Of a DNA stretch of 64,000 nt, positions 23,401 to 34,290 are shown in pieces. Below the pieces are notes generated by a model. It did not search any database, had not been told where the DNA came from, and saw only the letters and a list, made by a program, of their open reading frames with translations. Position numbers and translations under genes: made by a program. The first letter of the stretch is position 1. Each line of letters starts with the position of its first letter. The DNA is from Cymbidium sinense (lineage: Eukaryota > Streptophyta > Magnoliopsida > Asparagales > Orchidaceae): positions 72,498,443 through 72,562,442 of the forward strand of contig CM038229.1 of NCBI GenBank assembly GCA_021442155.1. Reading direction: 5' to 3'.

Positions 23401-25893
23401 TTGATGTTTGGTTGAAATTGATTTGAATTACCATTTAATTTGATAGATTAATTAATTTCCTTAACCTAATATTTGATTAACATTGACCTAAGGATTTAGA
23501 AATTTAATAACTCATAATCCAAAGATCAATTAGGATTTAAAATTTTCTAACAGGTGGGGTTACATGCCAATTTCAAATGTTCAAAGTTTCATCTTGATTA
23601 GATTTGTAATTAGAGAGTAATTATGATTTTAATTATTTATTAAAACTTAAATTAAGCTTAATTTATTGAGATTTAGTTAAGGGTTTTATTTTTCATAAAT
23701 GCTTCACTGAAGTACCTTTCCAATGAGGGTTTACTCATAATTTTTGGATAACTGGTTGATTTACTATGATTTAATAAGTTTAGGTTATTTAATTGAATTA
23801 TTTAATTCATTTAATTGCCTAATTAGGTCAATTTAAGGATTTTTAGGGTTAATTGAGTTTGAGTGATGTTTTAATGTTCGCTGAAGTTCATTTGGGTGAT
23901 TTAAGGTTGTTAGGTTAAAGTTTCTTAATTATTTCATTAAGGATTAATTAATTTAATTAATTTAAAGGTTTAACATATGAAATTTTAATTTCCTTTGAAT
24001 TCAGAGAATTAAATCCCTAAAAATATTTCTAAGGTGTGTTTTATGCTTAATTTCTTTTTCCCAAATTGTTAAATTAATTAGATTATTAATTTGAGAGTAA
24101 TTAGGGTTTAATATTTTTCAATTAAACTTAAATTAAGGGGAAAATACCTAATAAAAATTGAGAATTTTAATTTATATGGATTCCTCTCATCAAAATGAAT
24201 CCATAGAGCTCTCATTTGCATTTTTCTGATTTGTATTTATTTTTCTATAAATTTTATAAGTTTATGTTAATTTTTTAATTATTTTAAATCGTTAAATAAC
24301 AGTATTTAACGGTTTTAAGGGCGACGCGGGATCTATGTGCTATGTGGCACGAGTTTGCATGACACATCCCGCATGGCATGCAGTTGGTCCACATGAGCCC
24401 CTGTGGCAATGATGGAGATCAGCGATTGAGCCAAGATGATCGATCCAAATACATAGATTGGATGGCGGAGGGCTCGTCTTCTTTGTTTCCTGCGGGAGCG
24501 ATAGCCATCCAATGTATTTTGCTAATTGTGAACAGTCTAGAGCACGAAATCAAGTGATTGCAATTGCTACATGATCGTTGAAGGATATCCTATGATTCTA
24601 TATAGTTTGATCTTATTGAAGATCATGTTTCCTATGAAAATGATCACAACTGAATCTTTAAGGAAAAAGCTGAAGGTCGTTAATGGCATACCTCAATTCG
24701 TTGGATGATTGGCCTTGAAATTGATCCTAGAGCTTTGAAACCTTGAATCAAATTTGCTAGCCAAAGGAATTGGGTTAATTCCTTATGAATTGTTCCCTAG
24801 AACAACCCTTGGCTTAAAAATTTCACCTTTGGTGGTTTTCAATGGTTAAGGACACTTGGGAGGGGAAACTGCTTTCATTTCGCTTTGATTTGGATGTATG
24901 AAGGTGAAGGAAACTTCAATTCTCCATAGGGAATAGCGTGTGTGTGGTTTGCTATATGGCCAAGAGCTTTAAGCTCCTTTTTTGGCTAATCCTTGGTCAG
25001 CTAGGTGGCATAGAGAGATCTAGAGGCTTGCTATGATCCCCCTCTCTGCCATACAAGTGTCTAGGCTGAAGAGGTGGGGAGATAGGGAAGGGAAAATGGA
25101 TTTTACCTTCCCTTGGTGAATTTTTAGTTAATTTTTGGGTTTTGTTATTTAGTTCCTTAAGTGGCTTAGTTAGGGAAGTTAATTAGCACTTAATTCCCTC
25201 ATTAGCAACTTAGGAGGATTAGTTTCCATCCCATATGCATTGGTTGAAAGTGATTGAATTTTCCTATTCATTTTGTCTTGTTTAACTCACTTAACCCAAA
25301 TTGGGTTAAGTGAATTAAGCCTAATTTCTTATGGGTCAAATGACCAATTTGACCCAATGAAACCCCATAGAGAATTGGGTTATGTCCCATCACCATCCCC
25401 ATATGATTTAGGACAATCAATTTAGATTTATTTTGATTTTTCTTGGGTTTGAGTTCAATGTAGCCTAATTAAGTTATTTTGATTTAAGGAATTTAACTTA
25501 CCTAATCAAGGCCTCAATGAACTCAAATTTCTTTATCATTATGATCAAACATATTTATTTGATCATTTGAAATATTTTTGACAATTTGATTTGGTCAAAT
25601 TTTAGTAGGTTGACTTTTTGACCAAGTGGGCCCACTTTAGTCAATCCAAGGTTGACTAGAGTTGACTTTAGGTTTGACTTTGAATTTCCATTTTATTTTC
25701 ATTGATTTACTTGATTTAATTTATGTTGAATATTTGACTTGATTTTGCATCAAACTAAGTAGATTGGATTTAGCTCAAAATGCATATCCTAAGTTACAAA
25801 GCATAGTGACTCGAATATTGAATTAGGAAATCCCTATTTGAACTTGAGATCTTCTCATTGCTAAAATTACCTCTTCCAAAAATGAGGTCAACA
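20495..25893 (-). repeat. 3' LTR of the subfamily B Tat element (about 5.4 kb)
   Basis: The upstream boundary is clear: the reverse complement of 25878-25893 is TGTTGACCTCATTTTT, matching the start of the LTR at 36427. Landmarks in the right order are a TTGAC-rich block (25560-25690), a GC-rich patch (24310-24500), and the segment with GGTCGGGTACCAC and GGGCAGCCGAG (21950-22020), which corresponds to 42600-42680 reversed. The terminal part, 20570-21070, corresponds to 43600-44080 reversed. The low end, near 20495, is approximate. No coding sequence within. Confidence 0.65.
24310..24520 (-). other. GC-rich patch in the subfamily B LTR
   Basis: A GC-rich, CpG-containing block (GGGCGACGCGGGATC, CATCCCGCATGGCATG) in an AT-rich LTR. 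It corresponds in position to 39540-39680 of the giant element's LTR, where CGCCGCCACACGTCGCGCC occurs. It may be the promoter/leader zone, but no TATA box can be fixed. Confidence 0.35.
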
Positions 25894-26519
25894 AATAACC
25901 CCTAATATGTGTAGTGGATTTGTCAGAATACACTGCATATATTGGTGTTGACCAGATTGATCAACATACAAGCATAAACTTGGGGTTCCAATTCATGATT
26001 TTGATTTTTTTGATTTTAATTTTTGTTTAAGTTTTGATTATAAAAGATAGGTATATGTATACCTATCTTTGCTTTGGAGGTATGGTTCATTCCTATAAAC
26101 TTAACATCATTAAGTTTTAGGATGAATAGGAATGCCATTAGGAATGGAATCAAAGAATTATCAATTCCCAATACAATCACTATGCTCAAAGAAGATGCCT
26201 TCATGGGACTTATGCTTGAGAATGGTAGCTCGAGAGGATGCCAATGTGGACACTTACTCCTAATCCAAACTACATGATGTCTTTAACCAGAAAAAGATAC
26301 CACTGGGGTTTTACTCTTATCCATTTAGCTATTAGAAAGGGGTCATAAGGACTTGATCCAATCTGAATAACAATACTAGGGAGAAGAGGCTTGAAATGCT
26401 TGATCCTAATCCATGACACTTCGACTACTAAACATGGGTGACATGGACTTAATCCTATTTTAGTAGTCTAAAGAAATGGTGCCTTCAATGGCTTGATTTC
26501 ATTTCTTAGTTCTTTGAAC
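25894..26519 (-). other. 3' untranslated region next to the subfamily B LTR
   Basis: Non-coding. On the minus strand the LTR is preceded by ATTAGGGGTTATT, a plausible polypurine tract, and by GGTCAACACC and CAGTGTATTC, which correspond to the hairpin-forming segment before the LTR at 58198. A near-perfect palindrome lies at 26043-26070. Confidence 0.55.
26043..26070. repeat. Perfect 13-bp inverted repeat
   Basis: AAAGATAGGTATA (26043-26055) and TATACCTATCTTT (26058-26070), separated by TG. It lies about 150 bp upstream of the 3' LTR on the minus strand, so in the RNA it would form a hairpin close to the polypurine tract. Confidence 0.85.
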
Positions 26520-28060
26520 AGGAAGCCAACTGGGGGACTTACTCCTGTATAGGATGCCGACTAGGGGACTTACTCCTATGTGATTAGAAAGAATGCCGAC
26601 TAAGGGACTTACATCTTTTTGGCTATTAGGAAGGGGTCATAAAGACTTTATCCAATCCGAATAGCTAGTGTAACATGAAAGAGGCCTTGATGGCTTGATC
26701 CAATCATGTACACGAAAGTAGGATACCGATTGGGGACTTACTCCTAGAAGATTAGAAAGAGTGCCAACTAGAGACTTATATCATTCTGGCTATTAGAAAG
26801 AGGTCATAAATACTTGATCCAATATAAATCACCTGTGTAACATGAAAGGGGCCTTGATGGCTTTATCCAATCATGTACACAAAGGTAGAATGCCGACTGG
26901 GGACTTACTCCTAGATGATTAAAAAGAATATGGACTGGGGGCTTATATCTTTCTGGCTATTAGAAAGGGGTCGTAAAGACTTGATTCAATCTAACTCGCA
27001 TGTGTAACATGAAAGGGGTCTTGATGGCTTTATCCAATAATGTACACAAAAATAGGATGCCGACTGGAGACTTACTCCTAGATGATTAGAAAGAATGCCG
27101 ACTGGAGACATATATTTTTGGCTATTAGAAAGGGGTCATAAAGACTTGATCTAATCTAACTCGCCTGTGTAATATGAAAAGGGCCTTGATGACTTTATCT
27201 AGTCATGTACATAAAAGTAGGATGCCGACTGGGGACTTACTTCTAGATGATTAGAAAGAATGTTGACTGGGGAATTATATCTTTCTGGCTATTAGAAAGG
27301 GGTCATAAAGACTTGATCCAATCTAACTCGCTTATGTAACATGAAAGGAGGCCTTGATGGCTTTATCCAATTATGTACACAAAAGTAGGATGTTGACTGG
27401 GGACATACTCATAGATGATTAGAAAGAATGCTGACTGAGGACTTATATCTTTCTGGCTATTAGAAAGGGGTCATAAAGACTTGATCCAATCTAACTCGCC
27501 TGTGTAACATGAAAGGGGCCTTGATGGCTTAATCCAATCATGTACACGAATGTAGGATGTCGACTGGGGACTTACTCCTAGATGATTAGAAAGAATGCCG
27601 ACTGGGGACTTATATCTTTCTGGCTATTAGAAAGGAGTCATAAAGACTTGATCCAATCTAACTCACCTATGTAACATGAAAGGGGCCTTGATGGCTTTAT
27701 CCAATCATGTACACAAAAGTAGGATCCTGATAGGGACTTACTCCTAGATGATTAGAATAAATGCCGACTAGGGACTTATATCTTTCTGACTATTAGAAAG
27801 GAGTCATAAACACTTGATCCAAACTAACTTGCCTGTGTAACATGAAAGGGGCCTTGCTGGTTTTATCCAATAATGTACACAAAAGTAGGATGCCGACTAG
27901 GGACTTACTCCTAGATGATTAGAGAATGCTGAGTGGGGACTTATATCTTTTTGGAAATTAGAAAGGGGTCATAAAGACATGATCCAATCTAACTCGCCTG
28001 TGTAACATGAAAGGGACCTTGATTGCTTTATCCAATCTTGTACACAAAAGTAGGATGGTG
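26520..28060 (-). repeat. About 167-bp tandem array in the 3' untranslated region
   Basis: Eight or more units, each with GATGCCGACTGGGGACTTAC, TCCTAGATGATTAGAAAG, GGCTATTAGAAAGGGGTC, ATAAAGACTTGATCCAATC and GTGTAACATGAAAGGGGCC. The first word recurs at about 26713, 26887, 27055, 27220, 27388, 27553, 27720 and 27886. Within each unit the GACTGGGGACTTA word occurs twice, so the 167-bp unit is itself a composite. On the minus strand the core reads GTAAGTCCCCAGTCGGCATC. Confidence 0.9.
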
Positions 28061-28481
28061 CCACGAAGAGCTTGCTCTAAACTTAAAAAGATAGTTTTTC
28101 TTGGGAATGATGCACAAAGGCTTACTCTAAACCTAGAAGGACATGAGAAAGGTGCCACAGAGGGCTTGCTCCCATCTCAAGTCATGTATAGGAAAGGTGC
28201 CACAAAGGGCTTGCTCCTATCCTACAGGTGATATGGATGTGGAAAAGGAGTTAAAATGACTTAATTTATAATCCTCAAAAGTTTTGACTAATAAACAAGT
28301 TTCTCATGAACTCAATCCTTACTTAATTAGCCTAACTTGAAGGGTGATATAAAGTCCATTTTTAAAATACATTTGCGAATGAGTTTACAACATTCCAGAT
28401 AAATGATAGAAATTGAAGCTAAAACAATAAAGAGAAATAAGCTTTTATTTTATTGATCTTTATTTGGAAACAAGTTATTAG
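28061..28481 (-). other. 3' untranslated region directly after pol
   Basis: Non-coding spacer with a diverged repeat (GGTGCCACAAAGGGCTTGCT at about 28060, 28155 and 28197). Its reverse complement matches GGGAGCAAGCCCTTTTGTGG at 56228 in the giant element, which ties the two elements' 3' regions together. Confidence 0.55.
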
Positions 28482-29090
28482 TTACACATAATATTTCTTT
28501 AGGTAACATTCATTGATAGGTGGTATTGGATGTTCACCATCACAGGTAATAAGTTGGTAAGAACCTCCTTCATAGGCTTTTTCCACTACAAATGGTCCTT
28601 CCCATGTTGGCTCGAATTTGCTGCCGATTCTTCAATGAGCTAGGATTGGTTGTCTAAGAACCAAGACCAAGTCTCCTACTTGGATTTCTAGGATGAACCA
28701 ATCTATCATGTGCCTGAACCATACATGATTGGTACAGTTCAAGGTCTTGTTGAGCTTTCAATCATTTTCCTTCAAGATTATCAAATTCTTCCAAGCGAAT
28801 CTTATGATTTTGATTTGCTGCAATATTATTATCAACAGCTATTCTCAATGAAGGCAGTTGCACTTCTAATGGAAGAACCGCTTCAGTCTCAAAAACTAAA
28901 GCATATGGTGAAGACTGAGTTGGTGTCCTATATGTGGTTCAATAGGCCCATAAGGATTCAACCAACTTTTCATGCCATTTGTGCTTGTTTCATCAAGTAT
29001 CTTTTTCAGAATTCTTACCAATATTTTAATAAATACCTCAGCCAATCCATTTGCCCTAGGGTATGTGGTGAAATTTATGACTGAAATTTC
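28482..29090 (-). pseudogene. Tat-type integrase C-terminal fragment
   Basis: Minus-strand reading gives the end of the integrase core, RANGLAEVF with the catalytic Glu. It continues as VLPLEVQLPSLRIAVDNNI and then LYQSCMVQAHDR. The terminal segment is FEPTWEGPFVVEKAYEGGSY, ending LKKYYV and a TAA at 28482. The same tail closes pol of the giant element at 55797. Integrase inserts the DNA copy into the genome. Frameshifts and stops break it in several places, and everything N-terminal to it is gone. The long plus-strand frame at 28710-29084 is its antisense shadow. Confidence 0.8.
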
Positions 29091-29094
29091 TAAA

Positions 29095-29678
29095 ATAAAA
29101 GGAGTATACTTCCATCTTCACTCTATGCGAGATAAAATGAATATATAAATATACTTTCTTCTTTTTATGCATTTTTTACACTTCGTAGATCTGTAAATAT
29201 TTTATTGAGGGTGATCAGGTATGACATTGAAGAGATGTGTACTATCTCAAAAGATAGAAATCACCGCCCTACAATGGACCTAATCACCTTAACAAGGACT
29301 CCTAAGGACCATGGGTCTGTATGTGTACCAAATATTCTTCCCCTACTTTACATGGAAAAGTAAAGTAAGGTTTATTTTAAACCAAGTTCGTTAGGTTTCC
29401 TACAGGGGCAAGCCCCCATAGTTATTTACATCCTAAGGAATGAGATCCCTTAGGAATACTCTCGATTAAGATAAATGATTATTGTCTCCAAAGATTTCAA
29501 TAGGTAGGACTATCAATCGATTAATTTATTTTGGAAGATCAAATGGGAATGATCATAGAGAGAGAGTTATTATCGAAGCCAAAGGAAGATAAGTGGGAGA
29601 TGCTCAAGATGCTAGGAAACCTAGCGATTATCTCAAACCATCCTATGGTTGGGCTTTACATTTTTGAAATCGAATTAT
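29095..29678 (-). repeat. Minus-strand LTR fragment, subfamily A (left part)
   Basis: Reverse complement matches about 43620-44080 of the giant element's LTR well: CTACTTTACATGGAAAAGTAAAG, the ACATCCTAAGGAATG run and CTAGGAAACCTAGCGA are shared. It is clearly closer to that LTR than to the subfamily B LTR at 20570-21070. It is split from its continuation (36209-36426) by the chromovirus. Confidence 0.75.
29674..29678. repeat. Chromovirus target duplication, left
   Basis: ATTAT, repeated exactly at 36209-36213 immediately after the right LTR. A perfect 5-bp duplication, the usual length for LTR elements. Confidence 0.85.
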
Positions 29679-30234
29679 TGATGTAGAACATCATGAGGAT
29701 CCAAAAAGTAGAGCTCAAGGTCCATTTACAAGATCTCAAGCTAAAGCCTAAGAAAATTCAAGAAAGAAGATGGCTTAGCCCATTATCTTGCTAAGGGCCA
29801 TTTTATGATTTCATCTTTTTTTATTTATGTAATTTTTAATTTTCTTCTAGAAACTCCATGTTTGAAATTTTGCATTTAAAAATTCAAAGCATAACATGTG
29901 AGGTGGTTGAATCCACATAAAACAATAGCATGTGAAATGGGTGGATGACATAAAATAATGAGGCAAAATGTGGCCACCCACCTTTCCCTCCATGTTTTGA
30001 ATTCTATTCTTTTGAAAGATGCTTGTAATGGCTATAAATAGCCCCTCTTACTAGAATGAAAGAGATCTTTTTGCAATTATAAAATTTTGAGTTATTCTTG
30101 TGGTTTGAGAGCTTGGTGGCCAAACCTTTGCAATCCTTGGTGGGAGCGCTAGTTATCCAACATATCCTCTTCCTTCACCTCCAATTCTCACGTCCTCTCA
30201 ATCTCATCAAAAGAAAGAATGCCCACCTCCATCA
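29679..30234 (+). repeat. 5' LTR of the chromovirus
   Basis: Starts TGATGTAGAACATCATGAGG and ends ACCTCCATCA. It matches 35641-36208 closely, the main differences being small indels (for example the segment AATTTAATGCTTCACATT present only in the right copy). Confidence 0.9.
30032..30041 (+). promoter_or_regulatory. Chromovirus 5' LTR TATA box
   Basis: CTATAAATAG followed by CCCCTCTTACTAGAATGAAAG. Conserved in the 3' LTR at 36007-36016. Transcription should begin about 30 bases downstream. Confidence 0.75.
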
Positions 30235-30238
30235 AATT

Positions 30239-30254
30239 TGGTATCAAAGTGAAG
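30239..30254 (+). other. Chromovirus primer-binding site
   Basis: TGGTATCAAAGTGAAG, four bases after the LTR. It matches the initiator-Met-tRNA site TGGTATCAGAGC with a G-to-A change. It primes first-strand synthesis. Confidence 0.85.
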
Positions 30255-30959
30255 CCTGGAAGGAGTAAATTTGGTCAAAAAATTGCTTCAATAAAGGGAG
30301 CATCTCAAGTGCTGGACTTGTCTTCAAACTTGTGAGTTTTTCTTGGACTTGTGAGGTTAATTAATTTTCTTTTATATGATAGTTTAAATACATATTAGTA
30401 GCTTGGAGAGATATATATTACTTGCAAGTTTATGGTGATAGCATAAAATTTTAATTAGTAAGCTCCATTGTATATTAGCCATTTTCCAATTATGTGAAGC
30501 CACCTTCAAAAAAAAAAAAAGAAAAAAAAAGAAAAAAAAATTAAGAGAGCACCTTAGTGAGGTTCTTCACCTAAAACAACCTAGCCATTAGTGCAAATCA
30601 AAATCTATTAGCTAACTTATGATAACTTGTTTTCTTAAGAAAGAAAAAGATGCTTGATAAATTTGAGCATTTTTTTTCATTTCATTAAAAAAAAAAATGC
30701 ATGCATAATAATATAAGTATTTTAAACCTAGTGATTTTGGAAGCTAAATAGAGCTTTGCCAAAAAGACCTAAACTGTCTAAGGAGAGCTTGGGATTTAAG
30801 TGATATTGTACCCCCTCCTCACTTGGAAGTTCTCTTAGCTTAATATTTCACTTTGATTGCACTATTATATTATACTTGTTTTTTTTTTTGTTTTTTTTTC
30901 ATTTCTTTTTTCATTGATCCCTTTTCATATATCTTTTTTTTCTTTTAAAAAATAATCTC
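30255..30959 (+). other. Untranslated leader of the chromovirus
   Basis: Non-coding. Contains an almost pure A tract (about 30509-30541) and an almost pure T tract (about 30880-30920). No ORF is supported before the gag ATG at 30960. Confidence 0.7.
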
Positions 30960-32192
30960 ATGGCACCAAAATCTATCTCTCAAGATCAAGTTGAAAATTT
31001 GACTAGATTAGTTGATGCCTTAGATCTTAAGATCCAAGATAATGAATTAAAAACTCAACAAATATTATAAGAAAGTAAAAATCAAATGCAAGAACTTAAA
31101 CAACAAATGCAAACTCTTATAGTGCATCTACAAAATAATAGAGTACCAACTCAATACCGCCAAACTGCAATAGGGATAGATGAAGAAGATTCATATCCAA
31201 ATCATAGAAAAAATCAACCACTTAGAAGAGCATCGATTCCTAGAAATGGTGGAAGGGGAGAAAATTATTTTAAGACTATAGAAGACTCTAATGATCCATC
31301 TCGAAGAGTTAAAGTAGAAGTACCAACTTATGATGGTATACATGACCCAAATAAATTTCTCACTTGGTTAGTTCAAATGGATGACTTCTTTGATTGGTAT
31401 AAAATGGATGATTACCAAAGGGTTACTTTTGCTAAAATGAAATTGATAGGGCATGCTAAAATTTATTGGACAAATACTTTAGTTAAAGAATAAAGATTAG
31501 GAAGGACAAACCTCACTTGGATAGAAATGAAAGAATTGTTAAGAAAAGTCTCTAGGCATCATGATAAGAAGCTGCATAGTCAATTATTAACTTTGAGAGA
31601 AGATAATTATCTTGTAACTGAATACTTGAATACTTTTGAAGATCTAGTTTCTTGAACTGATTATGCTGATAATGATTGACAATTAGCCAATAAATTTGTT
31701 ATTGGACTTAGGACTGACATTAGAAATGAAGTTGAATTATTTGACTCATAATCTTTAGAAGAAGCATTTCATTATGCATTATTGGTTGAACAACAAAAGA
31801 AATATGCCTCCCTCTCTAAAACTAAAAGTCAAGTACCTTCCATTTCATCCCATAGATCTACTGTTAGACTCGCCCATCCAAATGGCCCATCCCCTTTGCC
31901 TAAAACTTCAATTGAAGGAAGCTCTAAGAACATTAGGGAAATAATAAGTTTTAAATTTTATAAAAATGGTCATATGCAAAATCAATGTAAAGCTAAAATC
32001 TTATTTTTAGAAGAAGTTGAAAATCCAATAAATGATAATATAGAAGAAGTTTATGATGACACCCCATTATCTGATGAAGAATTAAAATTAACTGATGACC
32101 CTCATGTTAATGTGATGAGATGTCTTACTGTAATAAAAAATAAGGCGAAGATTGGAGGAGAAAGAACATTTTTAGCATGTATTTTTGTGTAA
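30960..32192 (+). pseudogene. Chromovirus gag, five in-frame stops
   Basis: One continuous frame of about 410 codons from ATG 30960 (MAPKSISQDQVENL...), with a coiled-coil-like Gln/Lys-rich N-terminal segment. The capsid-type domain follows, with VPTYDGIHDPNKFLTWLVQM, KMKLIGHAKIYW and EYLNTFEDLV. A decayed zinc knuckle (CKxxGHxxxxC type, here FYKNGHMQNQC, first Cys lost) and an acidic tail come last. Gag forms the particle and binds RNA. Stops near 31068, 31491, 31653, 31677 and 31749 all read as TAA or TGA where CAA or CGA would fit. There is no frameshift until the protease junction at about 32185. Confidence 0.85.
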
Positions 32193-32529
32193 TGAAAAGA
32201 GATGTAGGTTAGTTATAGATGGAGGGAGTGCTATGAATGTCATTTCAACACACACCTTAACTCGAGCCAACCTAAAATCTGAACCTCACCCTGAACCATT
32301 TCATGTTAATTGGGTAAATCATACATCTCTTCCCATCACCAATCGGTGTTTAGTTCCTATTAAATTAGGAAGCTATCAAGATCAAATTTGGTGTGATGTT
32401 CTCCTTATGGACATTTCTCATATTCTCTTAGGACGACCTTGGCTATATGATATGAATGTTATTCACTATGGTAGGGAAAATACTTATGTTTTAAACATAA
32501 TAATTAGAATATTAAACTCCTACCAATAA
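32185..32529 (+). pseudogene. Chromovirus aspartic protease fragment
   Basis: The frame contains CRLVIDGGSAMNVISTHTL, the active-site region (Asp-Gly-Gly-Ser where many relatives have Asp-Ser-Gly), and VLLMDISHILLGRPWLYDMN, the second conserved protease segment. The enzyme cuts the Gag-Pol precursor. It is shifted by one base relative to gag and ends at a stop before RT. Catalytic Asp is present, but the reading frame is no longer joined to its neighbours. Confidence 0.8.
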
Positions 32530-32816
32530 AGCCGAAAAAATACCCTCATAACACCACACAAACCGACTTGCAACCTAAGCCTTTATTGAAGAAAAATGCC
32601 AAACTTCAATTAATTATCATAGAAAATCCTACTATTAGGCCTAATACTATCATTTCTGATTCTTACTTTAAAACACCTACTCTTCCTCCTTTGACCACAA
32701 AGATAGAAATAATAGGTTTTGAAGCTTTATGAAAAGAATTTTCTGATCCATTTCATCTTCACATATTACATGTAAAAGAAGTCATACCAGACCCTAATGA
32801 GACTCACAAGCCTGCT
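32530..32816 (+). pseudogene. Protease-RT linker of the chromovirus, decayed
   Basis: About 290 bases between the protease stop and the next open frame. Fragments such as IIENPTIRPNTIIS and PFHLHILHVKEVIPDPNET can be read in shifting frames. It corresponds to the poorly conserved linker before the RT domain. Confidence 0.55.
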
Positions 32817-33518
32817 ATGGTCTCTTCTCTTCTTTCTGATTTTAATGATATTGCACCCGATGAGCTTCCTGATGAGCTACCTCCTCTAAGAGACATTCAA
32901 CATGTTATTGAGTTCTTACCTGATTCTCAACTTCCTAAACTTCCACATTATAGGATGAACCCTACCGAGCATGTTGAGATTAAAAGACAAGTTGAGGAAT
33001 TATTAAGAAAGGGTTTTATTCAAGAGAGTCTTAGCCCTTGTGCAGTCCCAACATTATTAACTCCAAAGAAAGATGGAACATGAATGTGTGTTGATAGTCG
33101 AGCAATAAATAAAATTACTATCAAATATAGGTTTCCTATTCCCCGATTAGATGATATGTTAGATTTAATCTCATGAGCAAATTTTTTTTCAAAGATTGAT
33201 CTAAAAAGTGGATATCATCAAATTCGGATTAGATCAGGAGATGAGTGGAAGACAACTTTTAAGACCCCTGATGGACTTTATGAATGGCTTGTCATGCCCT
33301 TTGGGCTTTCAAATGCTCCTAGCACATTTATGAGACTAATGAATACTGTTCTTAAACCATATATAGGTAAATTCTTGGTGGTGTTTTTTGATGATATTCT
33401 AATTTTTAGTCCAAGTGAAAATGAACATCTACAACACCTACAAAAAGTCTTTGAACTACTTAGACAAGAGAAATTATACATTAATTTTAAAAGTGTTTCT
33501 TTTTGCAAGCTGAGGTAA
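32817..33518 (+). pseudogene. Chromovirus reverse transcriptase, two stops
   Basis: A 234-codon frame holding the RT fingers and palm. LPPLRDIQHVIEFLPDSQLP is followed by [63 protein letters not shown] and the catalytic box [10 protein letters not shown] (about 33391-33411; FFDD instead of the usual YFDD or YVDD). Both catalytic Asp of the box and the upstream KIDL Asp are kept. TGA stops at about 33081 (a Trp codon in relatives) and 33174 break it, and a shift follows at about 33518. Confidence 0.88.
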
Positions 33519-34290
33519 TCTTTTTAGGCTTTATTATATCCACTACTGGACTTAAACCTGATCCTTCTAAAGTGAAAGCAATCTTAGATTGGCCATCACC
33601 TAAAAGTTTTACTGAAGTTAGAAGCTTCCATGGTTACCACTTTTTATCAGAGATTTATTAAGAATTTTAGTACCATTGTTGCTCGATAACGATATACTAA
33701 AATTAGATAAATTTTGTTGGACTTCTAATGCACAAAAGGCCTTAGAGCAAATTAAAGTTATTATCACTTCTGCACCAATCCTTAGGCTTCTGATTTTTCT
33801 AAAGCCTTTGAAGTGACATGTGATGCTTTAGAATTGGGATAGGAATTTTAAGTCAAGAGAATCATCCTATAACATTCTTTAGTGAAAAGTTAAATGAAGC
33901 TAAACAATGATTCCACTTATGATAGAGTTTTATGTGTAATTCAATCCTTAAAGCAATGGTGACACTATCTCTACAGAGAATTTATACTTAATTCTGATCA
34001 TCATGCCTTAAAATTCATTAATACTCAACTAAAATTAAGTCATAGGCACACAAAATGGGTTGAATATTTATAAGACTACTCTTTTATTCTAAAGCATAAG
34101 CCTGGAATTGAGAATAAGCCTGCTGATGATTTATCCAGGGTAAACCTAATGATTTCCTCTTTAAAATTAAGAATTCCAGGATTTGATATAATTAAAGATG
34201 ATTATATTATGTGCCCTGACTTTCACTTAATTTATCTTGAACATCTAGATAAACCAATAACTTTATAAGGGACATTCTTGATAACAAATG
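33519..34290 (+). pseudogene. Chromovirus RT connection and RNase H, heavily decayed
   Basis: Pieces in changing frames: LKSFTEVRSFHGY (RT connection), FEVTCDALEL (start of RNase H, with the first catalytic Asp), LSQENHPITFFSEKLNEAK, and SHRHTKWVEYL followed by HKPGIENKPADDLSRV, the end of RNase H. The domain degrades the RNA strand of the hybrid. Several frameshifts and stops; non-functional. Confidence 0.75.

Larger units (their letters stand above)
20495..29094 (-). mobile_element. Truncated Tat-type Gypsy element, subfamily B
   Basis: On the minus strand: the end of integrase (29090-28482), a repeat-rich 3' untranslated region (28481-25894) and a 5.4-kb 3' LTR (25893 to about 20495). The LTR starts TGTTGACCTCATTTTT, the same terminus as the giant element at 36427, and blocks along it are homologous to that LTR but strongly diverged. 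The first part of the element (5' LTR, gag, protease, RT, RNase H) is missing upstream of 29094, where it joins a minus-strand LTR piece of another subfamily. Either an internal deletion or a junction of two elements is possible. The unequal divergence favours the latter. Confidence 0.7.

Noticed and set aside
26520..28060. Regular repeats that might suggest a CRISPR array
   Set aside because: Units are 167 bp and tandem with no unique spacers, and the DNA is plant nuclear; it is a 3' untranslated-region satellite-like array.
28710..29084. A 124-codon plus-strand frame
   Set aside because: It is the antisense of the subfamily B integrase fragment, which has recognisable motifs on the minus strand.
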